51,798 bases of DNA from Candidatus Onthocola gallistercoris (lineage in GTDB: Bacteria; Bacillota; Clostridia; Lachnospirales; Lachnospiraceae). The position numbers and the translations under genes were made by a program. Shown here piece after piece: positions 26,914-35,608 of this stretch (the first letter of the stretch is position 1; each line of letters opens with the position of its first letter). The stretch spans positions 1 to 51,798 of the forward strand of contig DVLT01000044.1 of assembly GCA_018715345.1 (NCBI GenBank), in the 5' to 3' direction. The notes under the pieces were generated by a model, which searched no databases, was not told where the DNA came from, and was given only the letters and a program-made list of their open reading frames with translations.

Positions 26914-28299
26914 TCAAGGCTTATTATCTTTTTTGATCCGAGGCTCATGACCTTGAGGTCCTTTGCCGATCCGCCGTTTCAGCTGATCCCTTGTGATACC
27001 CACGTTCTTCACTTCTGCTTCCCGTACCCGTTTCTCCCGCCGGGTCTCATTTTCCGGCAGATAGATCATCTTCTTCTGGACCGGATCATAGCTGTCCGCC
27101 TTTTCATAAGTCCGGCTTTCCAGAGGCATCTGACGCTTGTACAGTAAATATTCCACACCGGTTTTGATCAGATAATAAATGACAGCAAATACCGGTACGC
27201 CAAGCAGCATTCCCGGAAAACCGAACAGTCCGCTGCCGAGCAAAATGGAAAAGATGACCCAGAAAGCGGAAAGACCGGTGGAATTGCCAAGGATCTTCGG
27301 TCCCAATATGTTCCCGTCAAACTGCTGCAGCAAAACGATCATGATCAGAAAGATCAGGCCTTGACGGGGACTGACCAGGGTGATCAGAAAAATACTGGGA
27401 ATGGCTCCGATATAAGGTCCGAAAAACGGGATCACATTGGTCACGCCCACGATCACGCTGACCAGGGCAATATAGGGCAGCCGCAAAATATACATGATGA
27501 TGGCGCAAAGGATCCCGATGATGGCGGAATCGATCAGTTTTCCGGAAATAAAACCGCCGAAAATCTGGTTGCTCTTGCGAAACACATCGATAACCGCATT
27601 GGCAGTTTCCGGCCGAAAAAGGGCATACACGATCTTTTTGGCCTGACCGGTAAACTTTTCCTTGCTGACCAGTACATAGACGGAAATGATCACGCCGATC
27701 AGCAGATTGTACATGAAATTGAACACGTTCAGAATACTGGAAGTAAACCCGTTCACCAGCCGCCATAACTGGGGATAGAGGGAACTTTCCATCCACTGCT
27801 GGATATAGCTTGAAGCCTGCAAGATCATCTGCTGGGTCCGGGCGCTCAACTGACCATCCTCCACATTCAGACTGTTCAGCCACTGGATCAGGTCTCTGCT
27901 ATATTCAGGCAAACGATTGATGATATCCATGACACTTTTGATGATCTGGGGCACGACCAGATAGCCCAATGCCAGGAATATGAGCAGCAAAAAGGCCAGA
28001 GCAAGCCCCACTGCCGATCCCCGTGCCAGCCCGGCCGCCCGCCTTTCGTTTTTCAATCTGCCGAGCAAGGACTTGTGGAGCAGCTTTTTTCCCAGGAAAT
28101 CCACCACCGGGTTGAGGATATAGGCGATCGCCAAACCGAAAAGGACCGGCGTCAATATTTTAAATATCTTTCCGATCATATTCCGGATGGAATCCCAGTT
28201 AAACAGCACAAAGGCAAACAATACACTGATGATGATGACGACCAGCCATGTCATACCCTGGCTCAGACATTTTTTTAAAGAAAATCTTTTATCAAACAT
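26914..28299 (-). CDS. AI-2E family transporter (PerM/TqsA-like)
   Basis: 461 residues with about eight membrane helices, typical for this family: paired N-terminal helices (TWLVVIIISVLFAFVLFNW; ILTPVLFGLAIAYILNPVVDF), a third (LGYLVVPQIIKSVMDII), a long amphipathic segment, then GVTNVIPFFGPYIGAIPS, the most conserved motif of the family. The C-terminal 75 residues are charged and cytoplasmic. Family members are assigned to autoinducer-2 export or sodium/proton exchange; the substrate here is not known. The gene overlaps the PAP2 gene by 8 bases, with GGGAG before ATG, so translation is coupled. Confidence 0.88.
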   Translation of the reverse strand: MFDKRFSLKKCLSQGMTWLVVIIISVLFAFVLFNWDSIRNMIGKIFKILTPVLFGLAIAYILNPVVDFLGKKLLHKSLLGRLKNERRAAGLARGSAVGLALAFLLLIFLALGYLVVPQIIKSVMDIINRLPEYSRDLIQWLNSLNVEDGQLSARTQQMILQASSYIQQWMESSLYPQLWRLVNGFTSSILNVFNFMYNLLIGVIISVYVLVSKEKFTGQAKKIVYALFRPETANAVIDVFRKSNQIFGGFISGKLIDSAIIGILCAIIMYILRLPYIALVSVIVGVTNVIPFFGPYIGAIPSIFLITLVSPRQGLIFLIMIVLLQQFDGNILGPKILGNSTGLSAFWVIFSILLGSGLFGFPGMLLGVPVFAVIYYLIKTGVEYLLYKRQMPLESRTYEKADSYDPVQKKMIYLPENETRREKRVREAEVKNVGITRDQLKRRIGKGPQGHEPRIKKDNKP

Positions 28300-28849
28300 T
28301 TTCCGCTCCCGTTTCCTTTTTCCTGGAAAACCACTTTTGTGTCAACCATACAGCGATCACGCTGCAAGCCAGACCGATCAGTATGCCCACGATCACATCA
28401 CTTGGGAAATGGACAGCCACATACAGTCTGGACCAGGCTATAAGGGCTGCCAGCACGATGGCCGCCACTCCCCACCACCTGGGCCTGGCCATCTTAAAGA
28501 TCACACCGGCGGCAGCAAAGGAACTGCAGGCATGTCCAGATGGGAAAGAAAAATCCCGCTGTCTTTCGATAAGGAGGATCAGATCGCTAAACTGGTCGTA
28601 GGGCCGTACCCGGGCCACCAGATTTTTCAGCGTCACATTTGTGACCAAGGCGCCCAAAAGCAGCGCCAAAAGTCCGGCCACCCCCATCTTTCGCGTCTTT
28701 GGAAAACAAAGCAGCAGCAGACACAGGCCGATCCAAAAAACTCCTCCATTTCCCAAAGCTGTGACGGCCTTCATAAAGCCGTCCAGGAAATCAAATCTCA
28801 GATACTCTTGTATGAACAGAAGCAGTTGATGATCAAATTGTGTGATCAC
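28292..28849 (-). CDS. PAP2-family membrane phosphatase
   Basis: 185 residues, about five or six membrane helices. All three motifs of the acid phosphatase/PAP2 family are present: K-x6-RP in KNLVARVRPYDQ (about 88-97), PSGH (about 120-123) and SR-x5-H-x3-D in WSRLYVAVHFPSD. Likely substrates are undecaprenyl pyrophosphate (BacA-independent recycling) or phosphatidic acid or phosphatidylglycerol phosphate. The start is GTG at 28849, inside the 3' end of the radical SAM gene (17-base overlap), and its own end overlaps the transporter gene. Confidence 0.91.
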   Translation of the reverse strand: MITQFDHQLLLFIQEYLRFDFLDGFMKAVTALGNGGVFWIGLCLLLLCFPKTRKMGVAGLLALLLGALVTNVTLKNLVARVRPYDQFSDLILLIERQRDFSFPSGHACSSFAAAGVIFKMARPRWWGVAAIVLAALIAWSRLYVAVHFPSDVIVGILIGLACSVIAVWLTQKWFSRKKETGAENV

Positions 28850-29762
28850 GTTTCGCTTTCACCCCTTTGCCGTCAAAATCCGGTATAAAACTTTCTCTGA
28901 CCGTGCCGCCTTCCTGGATAAAGGCTTGCTCCACACCCAGATTCAGTGCATACCGGATGATATTTTCGTAAACTTTTTTCTTAACGCTTTGGTTTAATTC
29001 CGGATAATGCTGAAATGTCCGGACCGGCGTATACTGGTTCATGATACTCATATAAATATGATCGCCGTAAGTCTCATACAGATATTTTATGATCTTTCTG
29101 GAATCCATGGAGGCTCCGGGAAGTACCAAATGCCGGACGATCACGCCTTTTTCCATCATTCCAGAAGCGTCAAAGACCGGATCTTTCACCTGGCGTACCA
29201 TCTCATCCAAAGCTTTCATGGCATAAAAAGAATACCCTTCTTCATAGGCATACTTTTTTGACAGTGCCGGATCCATGAACTTAAAATCCGTCAGATAGAT
29301 ATCCACCCAACCGTCCAGAAGCTTTAGTGTGTCCACCTTCTCAAAGCCGCTTGTATTATAAACCACAGGAATAGCCAGACCCTTTTTCCGTGCGATGCGC
29401 AAAGCTTCTGCTATCTGGGGCGTATAATGGGATGCGCTCACCAGATTGATATTATGGGCTCCTTCTTCCTGAAGCTCCATGAAAATCTCCGCCAACCGGG
29501 TCACGGAAATACTTTCACCATAGCCCTCCTGGGATATCTGATGGTTCTGACAAAAGATACACCCCAGATGACAGCCGGTAAAAAACACTGTGCCCGATCC
29601 CCGTGTCCCCGATATGCACGGTTCTTCCCAAAAGTGAAGCGCTGCCCGGGCCACCCGAAGTTCGGCCGTCTGCCGACAGAAGCCCTTTCCGCCATTTAGC
29701 CTGTCCGCCCGGCATTCACGGGGACATAAAACACATTCTCTGTACCACTTTTTCCAGTACAT
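28833..29762 (-). CDS. Radical SAM protein, PflX/COG1313 type
   Basis: 309 residues. Radical SAM cluster motif C-x3-C-x2-C at Cys64, Cys68, Cys71 (GCHLGCIFCQN). An extra N-terminal Cys set (CVLCPREC...GFC, residues 10-29) matches PflX-like proteins related to pyruvate formate-lyase activases and AmmeMemoRadiSam proteins. The target is unknown; no partner glycyl-radical enzyme lies in the window. AGGTGA before ATG supports the start. It is first of three overlapping genes followed by PAP2 and AI-2E-type genes. The 66 bases between it and the kinase-like gene contain a GC-rich inverted repeat (29793-29822) without a T tract. Confidence 0.87.
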   Translation of the reverse strand: MYWKKWYRECVLCPRECRADRLNGGKGFCRQTAELRVARAALHFWEEPCISGTRGSGTVFFTGCHLGCIFCQNHQISQEGYGESISVTRLAEIFMELQEEGAHNINLVSASHYTPQIAEALRIARKKGLAIPVVYNTSGFEKVDTLKLLDGWVDIYLTDFKFMDPALSKKYAYEEGYSFYAMKALDEMVRQVKDPVFDASGMMEKGVIVRHLVLPGASMDSRKIIKYLYETYGDHIYMSIMNQYTPVRTFQHYPELNQSVKKKVYENIIRYALNLGVEQAFIQEGGTVRESFIPDFDGKGVKAKRDHTI

Positions 29763-29828
29763 CTAAAATCACCTGTACCAATGAAAATGATTTCCCCGGG
29801 CCGGTATCCGCCAGTCCGGGGAGATAAA

Positions 29829-30434
29829 TTACTTGACCTGCGAAATGTCGCCATAGATCTCTTTTACGATATCATATAATACATTGGCCGTCAGTTCGAT
29901 GCCCATACTGCTGTCCAGGCAGATATCGTAATTATGGCAGTCACCCCAGCGGTGCATTGTAAAATAATTATAATAGTCGTTCCGTTTCTTATCCTTTTTC
30001 TGGATAAATTTGGGATTTCCTTCCTGATTCTCATGGTAAACTTCCTGGACCCGCTTCATCCGCGCTTCCATGGGCGCATAGATAAATGCGCTGAATACGC
30101 CGGGTCTGTCTCGCAGGATATAGTCTGCGCAGTTCCCGACGATCACACAAGACTCTTTATCGGCAAGATCACTGACAACTCGGGTCTTGGCCAGATAAAT
30201 CTGGTCGGAAAGAGGTTTTTCCTGGGTGGACATATACAGGTTATAGAGGAAACTGGACGTCCGCCTCTCTTGCCATTCCTCGATGGTTTCCCTGGTAAAT
30301 CCACTTTCTTCCATCAGAAGGTTGATCATTTCTTTATCATAAAACTTAAATCCCAGCTTTTTCGCCAGCGCTTCGCCGATCAACCGGCCTCCGGAACCAT
30401 ACTCTCTGCTGATGGTTATGACAATATTTTTCAT
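29829..30434 (-). CDS. Cytidylate kinase-like family protein
   Basis: About 201 residues of the cytidylate kinase-like family (Cmk-related). The N-terminal ITISREYGSGGRLIGEALA (about 6-24) replaces the GxxxxGKS P-loop seen in true cytidylate kinase with SREYGSGG, as is usual in this uncharacterised family. CVIVGNCADYILRD and RMKRVQEVYHENQ are other family marks. The function is unknown; being a housekeeping CMP kinase is unlikely. The start at 30434 is set by AGGAGG 8 bases before ATG. Confidence 0.87.
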   Translation of the reverse strand: MKNIVITISREYGSGGRLIGEALAKKLGFKFYDKEMINLLMEESGFTRETIEEWQERRTSSFLYNLYMSTQEKPLSDQIYLAKTRVVSDLADKESCVIVGNCADYILRDRPGVFSAFIYAPMEARMKRVQEVYHENQEGNPKFIQKKDKKRNDYYNYFTMHRWGDCHNYDICLDSSMGIELTANVLYDIVKEIYGDISQVK

Positions 30435-30519
30435 AAAGGACACCTCCTGTTTCCGCCAGATGACTTTCTGGAATTTTTATAACATCTATTTTACACTAAA
30501 TTGCTATTTTATACCAGTG

Positions 30520-32118
30520 CTATTTCTCCTGTTTGTAAATTGTCTTTCCATCTTTGATCGTCTCCAACACCTGGATCTGACCGATCATCTCCGGTTCCAC
30601 CCGCAGCGGATCCTGGTCCAAGATCACCAGATCCGCCCGTTTTCCGGGACGAAGGCTGCCTTTTGTATCTTCCTCAAAATACTGCCAAGCTGCATTGATG
30701 GTCACGGCCTTCAAAGCCTCCCATACAGGAATACATTCATCGGCTCCCAGCAGTCTGCCTGTTTTTGTCCGACGGTTCACAGCACAGCCCACAGTTTCCA
30801 ACATATTCGGTTCAATGACCGGAGAATCCTGATGGAAAGTAAAGGGAATATGCTTTTTAAGAGCAGAACCTGCCGGACTGATGTGCTGAGCCCGTTTCTC
30901 GCCAAAATTCTTAACATGGACATCGCCCCAGTACTTCACATGGGCTACAAAGAAGGAAGGCAAGATCCCCAGCCGTTTCACCTCATCCAGCTGATCCCTG
31001 CCAAGAAGCTGGGCATGGACCATCACCGGCCGTATATCCCGGATGCTGCCGTACTCTTCCGCCACACGGCTGCACATCCTCAAATATTGATCTGCTGCCG
31101 CATCTCCGTTACAATGGGCCAATATCTGCCGTCCGTTTGCCGCAGCCAGGCAGACTTTTTCATAGACCTGCTCATCACTCAGTGTGGGATACCCCTGGTA
31201 ATCCGGCGAGTCCTCATAGGGTTCCCGCATCCAGGCTGTCCGCCCCTGGGGCGAACCGTCCAGGAACATTTTGTATCCTCCGATACGGAAATGATCTTTA
31301 TAGCCGTTTAAGTGATCTGAAAAAACAGTCTCCAGCTTTTCGATATCCTTCATATCCTCATAAGCGACAATATCCAGATAGAGTTTGTCCATGGCCATCA
31401 GCCCCTGATACAAGGGCGCCAAGCCAGCAGGCATCATGCCCTCCTGAGCTGTACAGATCCCATAGGAGGCATAAGCCGCCTGCGCCGTATCAAAAGCTTT
31501 CAAGAGGGCGTCTTTTGGCTCTCCCGGTATCTGAGTCATGTACTTCATCAGCGCATTTTCCTCCAGATATCCGGTCAGTTCACCATCTTCTATGCCGATC
31601 CTTCCCCCTTCCGGACTCTTTGTCTCCGGCGTCAATCCCAGATTTTGGATGCCCAGGGAATTAAGGACCCCCATATGGCCGGACTGATGTTTGATAAGGA
31701 GCGGATTATCCGGCGCCGCCGCATCCAACACCTTCCGGTCCGGATGTCGGCCTTCCGCCAAGGCATTTTGGTCGTAACCGCCTGCCTGTATCCATTTTCC
31801 CTTTGGCACATGGTTCTTCTTTATGAAATTACGGATCCGGTCAATGATCTCCTGAAAATCCGCCGTCTCGGACAGAGAAACCTGCAGAACGCCATAAGCA
31901 TAGCCGGAAAAATGGCTGTGGGGATCGATAAATGCCGGCATCAGCGTATGACCGCTCAGATCTTCCAGACGGCTTTTCGGTTCCCTGGCCATCAAATCTT
32001 CCTTATTTCCCAGAGCCGCAATGCAGCCATCTTTTACCAGTACCGCTTCCGGCATGGTATCTTCCGGCTTTCCTTCCATCGTAAGGATATCGCCTCCATA
32101 ATAGATCGTTTGGTCCAT
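30520..32118 (-). CDS. YtcJ-type amidohydrolase
   Basis: About 532 residues of the amidohydrolase superfamily, YtcJ/AepA branch. Metal-site features: DPHSHFSGYA (about 67-76), the KHQSGHMGVLNS segment, LAHCNGDAAADQYL, VHAQLLGRDQLDEV and the FHQDSPV Asp region near the C-terminus. The final AWQYFEEDTKGSLRPGKRADLVILDQDPL is the usual closing beta-sandwich signature. It hydrolyses an unknown C-N bond; database neighbours include formamide-type hydrolases. Start at 32118 is strongly supported by AGGAGGAAG; an in-frame ATG further upstream is not. The RpiR-type gene is upstream but separated by a terminator. Confidence 0.9.
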   Translation of the reverse strand: MDQTIYYGGDILTMEGKPEDTMPEAVLVKDGCIAALGNKEDLMAREPKSRLEDLSGHTLMPAFIDPHSHFSGYAYGVLQVSLSETADFQEIIDRIRNFIKKNHVPKGKWIQAGGYDQNALAEGRHPDRKVLDAAAPDNPLLIKHQSGHMGVLNSLGIQNLGLTPETKSPEGGRIGIEDGELTGYLEENALMKYMTQIPGEPKDALLKAFDTAQAAYASYGICTAQEGMMPAGLAPLYQGLMAMDKLYLDIVAYEDMKDIEKLETVFSDHLNGYKDHFRIGGYKMFLDGSPQGRTAWMREPYEDSPDYQGYPTLSDEQVYEKVCLAAANGRQILAHCNGDAAADQYLRMCSRVAEEYGSIRDIRPVMVHAQLLGRDQLDEVKRLGILPSFFVAHVKYWGDVHVKNFGEKRAQHISPAGSALKKHIPFTFHQDSPVIEPNMLETVGCAVNRRTKTGRLLGADECIPVWEALKAVTINAAWQYFEEDTKGSLRPGKRADLVILDQDPLRVEPEMIGQIQVLETIKDGKTIYKQEK

Positions 32119-32207
32119 TTTTCTTCCTCCTCTTCCTGTGACCTTAGACTGTAGTCCGATCAAAAAATGATCCTACGGGCATTGCAGCGAAAACGCCCGT
32201 ATAATAA

Positions 32208-32250
32208 AAAGACGAAACCATCCGGCAATCCCAGACGATTTCGCCTTTAT
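32208..32250 (-). terminator. Probable terminator of the RpiR gene
   Basis: On the minus strand, AAAGGCGAAA pairs with TTTCGTCTTT (one G-U pair) around an approximately 21-base loop and runs into TTTTTATTATA. It starts about 20 bases after the RpiR gene stop codon. A short ACGGGC/GCCCGT inverted repeat (32175-32199) follows. Confidence 0.65.
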
Positions 32251-32266
32251 CTTTTGTCTGCATGAT

Positions 32267-33112
32267 TCATACGCCCAGATAATATCCCTGATTCAATATG
32301 GATTCGGTTCTGGATAACACTTCTTTTGCTTCCTCATAATTGCTCTTTGCCAGTGCCGCGATCATATAATTTGTCAGACACATGGGCGCTGTGAACGAAT
32401 TTTTATAGGATACGCTTGAAATAGCGCATGGTAGGATAATGTCTCCATAAGAGCTGACAGAAGCATAATTCATGCTGGTGATAAGAATGATCTTCACCTG
32501 ATGACTCTGAAGCCAAGATATGATGTTCGCCGCCACTTTGGAATACCGCGGAAAAAGATATGCCACACATACATCTTTTTCTCCAGCCCCGACAATCTCC
32601 TCAGGGTAGATCATTCCAATGGACTGTACCAAATGGACGTTCTTTTTGATCTCCCCCAGCTGAGATGCCATATAATGGGAGACGGAGAAGGAACTACGCA
32701 TACCCAATATATATATATGTTCCGCATTGGATATCATCTCTATCGCTTTGCGCAGTGCATCGTCATCCAGGTTCTCCAGAGTTCTCTGGATATTTTTAAT
32801 GTCATTCTCAAAGGATTCTCTCAGCAGCCGATTATCGGATATGGCCGGCATGCCTTCAAGTCTTCCCGGGAGGGATTCCTTATGCTTCAGCTCTGCCTGG
32901 ATATCTTTTTGCATTTCCGAAAATCCGCAATAGCCCAAAACTCTTGCGAACCGGATGATCGTTGTCGTGCTGACGTCGATCTTCTCCGACAGGCTCTCCA
33001 GTGTGCTGAATGCGAAATCTGTCATATGATCTGTCAGATAATTTGCGGTGCGTTTTTGTGAATGGGTAAATGTATCAAACTTATCTGATAACCGATTCAA
33101 AAAATCCGACAC
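32267..33112 (-). CDS. RpiR/MurR-family transcriptional regulator
   Basis: About 281 residues. N-terminal RpiR-type helix-turn-helix (SQKRTANYLTDHMTDFAFSTLESLSEKIDVSTTTIIRFARVLGY region, about 20-60) and C-terminal SIS sugar-isomerase domain (about 120-245, IYILGMRSSFSVSHYMASQLG), which in this family senses a phosphosugar. The ligand is not known, and no sugar genes are adjacent. Start: GTG at 33112 with GGGAGG 7 bases upstream; an upstream ATG at 33145 has no RBS. A consensus promoter with tandem repeats lies upstream. Confidence 0.9.
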   Translation of the reverse strand: MSDFLNRLSDKFDTFTHSQKRTANYLTDHMTDFAFSTLESLSEKIDVSTTTIIRFARVLGYCGFSEMQKDIQAELKHKESLPGRLEGMPAISDNRLLRESFENDIKNIQRTLENLDDDALRKAIEMISNAEHIYILGMRSSFSVSHYMASQLGEIKKNVHLVQSIGMIYPEEIVGAGEKDVCVAYLFPRYSKVAANIISWLQSHQVKIILITSMNYASVSSYGDIILPCAISSVSYKNSFTAPMCLTNYMIAALAKSNYEEAKEVLSRTESILNQGYYLGV

Positions 33113-33178
33113 GCCTACACCTCCCTGCAATAAATGCTTTTTCAACAGTCTGTCCTCTTTTTTAATGTCTATTTAAGG

Positions 33179-33230
33179 ATTGTATCATTTAATACATTAT
33201 GTGTCAAATTATTTGATAATTATTTGATAA
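33179..33230 (-). promoter_or_regulatory. Consensus promoter with 11-bp tandem repeat, RpiR gene
   Basis: On the minus strand, TTGACA (33202-33207), 17 bases, TACAAT (33179-33184): a near-perfect sigma-A promoter. Just upstream of the -35 box, two identical 11-bp copies of TTATCAAATAA stand head to tail (33209-33219 and 33220-33230). They are one helical turn apart and may be an operator or an UP-like element. The rest of the gap to htpG holds nothing recognisable. Confidence 0.75.
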
Positions 33231-33379
33231 ACTTTACAAGATTTTTACATTGGCTATGACACAAAAGCATTTATTGCAAAACTTCTTGAGGTATATCGGG
33301 CTATTTTCGCATTTTTCTTACACTATTCTGACTTTTTATCTGCTCTCAAAATCCTATACGCCTTCCCGTATCTGCCGGA

Positions 33380-35431
33380 TCATTTAGCCGCGAGGATCCC
33401 AAGGATCTTATTGCTCCGGTCAATGAACGCGGTCAGTTCTGCCGACTCCAGCGGTTTATGGGCCAACATAGCCAGATCATAAAGCTGCTGACAGAACAGA
33501 TCGATATATTCTCCATCTTTGTGTTCCAAAATATACTGTACCAGCTCGTTGCCTGCATTCAAAACCAAAGTCTGACCTTCACCGCCAAACATACTCATAT
33601 CCGCCATGCCATACATCTTCATCATATCCTGCATACGACGGCTCTCTTCTGACAGGGTGATCATGGAAGAAACATTGTCATTTTTCAGCTTCTCCACCTT
33701 AACTTCCAGTTTTTCTTTATCCAGAGCCTTTTTAAAAATCTCGCCCAGCGTCTTTTCGTCCTCTTCCAGCTTTTTCTTCTCATCTTCACTGGCTTCATCT
33801 TTGAATACATCCGCCAGGTCTGTATCGATGCGGCAGAACTTCACACGTTTACTCTCATCTTCCTTGCCATCTTCACCTCTGGCTTCCTGGGCATAGGCTT
33901 GTTCCACATGGGTGATGAATGGCTGATCGATATTCGTCTTTAAGATGACCGCATCCAATCCCTGCTCCTTGAACATATTGATATACTGGGACTGCTGCAC
34001 CTCATCGGTCACATAAAAGACCGTATTCGCGTGTTTTTCCTTAGCTGCTTCCAAATAGTCGGAAAGAAGGAGATATTTACCGTCCAGATTCTTATAGATG
34101 ATATAATCTTTCATCTTCTCGTCAAACTTGGCATCTTTCATGCAGCCAAACTTGATGAATGGATTGATATCATCCCAGTATTTCTCGTAGTTCTCCCGGT
34201 CTGTCTTACACATGCCGCTCAGCCGGTCTGCCACTTTCTTTGTGATATAATCAGAAATCTTTTTGACAAATCCGTCATTCTGAAGAGCCGATCTGGAAAC
34301 GTTCAGCGGCAGATCCGGACAGTCGATCACGCCTTTGAGGAGCATGAGAAATTCGGGAATGACTTCTTTGATATTATCCGCGATAAACACCTGATTATTG
34401 TACAGTTTGATGGTACCTTCCACTGCCTCGTATTCCAGGTTGATCCTGGGGAAGTAGAGGATACCCTTTAAGTTGAAGGGATAGTCCATGTTCAGATGGA
34501 TCCAGAACAACGGCTCCTTGTAATCTTTAAATACTTTCCGGTAAAATTCCCGATATTCTTCTTCACTGCACTCATTGGGATGCTTTGTCCAAAGCGGCGT
34601 CGTATCATTGACCGGAACCGGCCTCTTGTTGATCTTGGCCATCTTCTTCTCCGGTACGGTGACAACCACTTCTTTTGTGCCGTCCTCCTTCTCTTCTTCC
34701 CGGGTCTTGGCCGGTTCTGTATAATACTCCACGACCGTATCTTCTTCCGTCACATCTTCTTCCGGCACATTTTCATACTGCTGTTCTTCATTGGCCTTGG
34801 AAAGGTAGATCGCCACTGGCATGAAGGAACAATACTTCTCCAGTACTTCCGCGATCCTGTATTCATTGGAAAATTCCAGACAGTCCTCGTTCAGATACAG
34901 AGTGATCTCCGTTCCCCGCTCTGTCCGATCCCCATCGGCCATGGCATATTCTGAATCGCCATCGCATTCCCAGTAAACCGCCTGGGCGCCATCCTTATAA
35001 GAAAGAGTTTCAATGGTCACTTTGTCTGCGACCATAAAGGCAGAGTAAAAGCCCAGGCCAAAATGACCGATGATCTGATCTTCATTGGTCTTATCTTTAT
35101 ATTTTTCAAGGAAATCGGTGGCGCCGGAAAAGGCGATCTGGGTAATGTATTCCCGTACCTCGTCCGCTGTCATACCGATACCGTTATCGATCACTTTCAG
35201 TGTCTTTTCCTCCGGATTGACGATCACATCCACTTTGAGCTTCTCCTTTTCGCCCAGTGAATACTCGCCCATCACATCCAATTTCTTCAATTTCGTAATG
35301 GCATCACACCCATTGGAAACCAGCTCTCTTAAAAAAATATCGTGGTCTGAATAAAGCCACTTTTTTATGATCGGGAACAGATTCTCACTGTTAATGGAAA
35401 GGCTTCCTTGCTCTTTAACATTTTCACTCAT
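33380..35431 (-). CDS. htpG: Hsp90-family molecular chaperone HtpG
   Basis: About 683 residues. GHKL ATPase domain: LFLRELVSNGCDAITKL-like FLRELVSNGCDAI, VIDNGIGMT and GHFGLGFYSAFMVAD. Middle and C-terminal dimerisation domains follow. Between the first two domains lies an acidic insert rich in Glu/Thr (about 215-255), making it longer than E. coli HtpG (624). Start: ATG at 35431, with AAAGGAG 9 bases upstream; an ORF extension further upstream would overlap the promoter and is not used. A TTGACA-TACAAT promoter and a CIRCE element precede it, predicting HrcA control. Confidence 0.95.
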   Translation of the reverse strand: MSENVKEQGSLSINSENLFPIIKKWLYSDHDIFLRELVSNGCDAITKLKKLDVMGEYSLGEKEKLKVDVIVNPEEKTLKVIDNGIGMTADEVREYITQIAFSGATDFLEKYKDKTNEDQIIGHFGLGFYSAFMVADKVTIETLSYKDGAQAVYWECDGDSEYAMADGDRTERGTEITLYLNEDCLEFSNEYRIAEVLEKYCSFMPVAIYLSKANEEQQYENVPEEDVTEEDTVVEYYTEPAKTREEEKEDGTKEVVVTVPEKKMAKINKRPVPVNDTTPLWTKHPNECSEEEYREFYRKVFKDYKEPLFWIHLNMDYPFNLKGILYFPRINLEYEAVEGTIKLYNNQVFIADNIKEVIPEFLMLLKGVIDCPDLPLNVSRSALQNDGFVKKISDYITKKVADRLSGMCKTDRENYEKYWDDINPFIKFGCMKDAKFDEKMKDYIIYKNLDGKYLLLSDYLEAAKEKHANTVFYVTDEVQQSQYINMFKEQGLDAVILKTNIDQPFITHVEQAYAQEARGEDGKEDESKRVKFCRIDTDLADVFKDEASEDEKKKLEEDEKTLGEIFKKALDKEKLEVKVEKLKNDNVSSMITLSEESRRMQDMMKMYGMADMSMFGGEGQTLVLNAGNELVQYILEHKDGEYIDLFCQQLYDLAMLAHKPLESAELTAFIDRSNKILGILAAK

Positions 35432-35510
35432 CGCTATCTCTCCTTTATCATCCATCTTTCTAAAAGTCTTTTCGATCTTATCTATCTGTGGTTTCTTTCC
35501 GATAAATGTT

Positions 35511-35539
35511 ATTGTACCCCCGTCCTTTACGAATGTCAA
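35511..35539 (-). promoter_or_regulatory. htpG: Sigma-A promoter of htpG
   Basis: On the minus strand, TTGACA (35534-35539), 17-base spacer, TACAAT (35511-35516), 80 bases before the htpG ATG and immediately downstream of the CIRCE element. Confidence 0.85.
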
Positions 35540-35546
35540 CAAAAAA

Positions 35547-35573
35547 TCAGCACTCATCGTAAATGAGTGCTAA
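35547..35573. promoter_or_regulatory. CIRCE element (HrcA operator) upstream of htpG
   Basis: Arms TCAGCACTC (35547-35555) and GAGTGCTAA (35565-35573) with a 9-base spacer; consensus is TTAGCACTC-N9-GAGTGCTAA, so only one arm base differs. It lies 7 bases upstream of the -35 box of htpG. HrcA binding here would repress htpG under non-stress conditions. Confidence 0.92.
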
Positions 35574-35608
35574 TAATCCGTGATCTCAACAAACGCCTGC
35601 CCCGGTTC

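Noticed and set aside
35432-35557. 42-codon N-terminal extension of htpG
   Set aside because: It would be translated from upstream of the predicted promoter start and includes a CIRCE arm; the AAAGGAG-preceded ATG at 35431 starts exactly at the conserved HtpG N-terminus.
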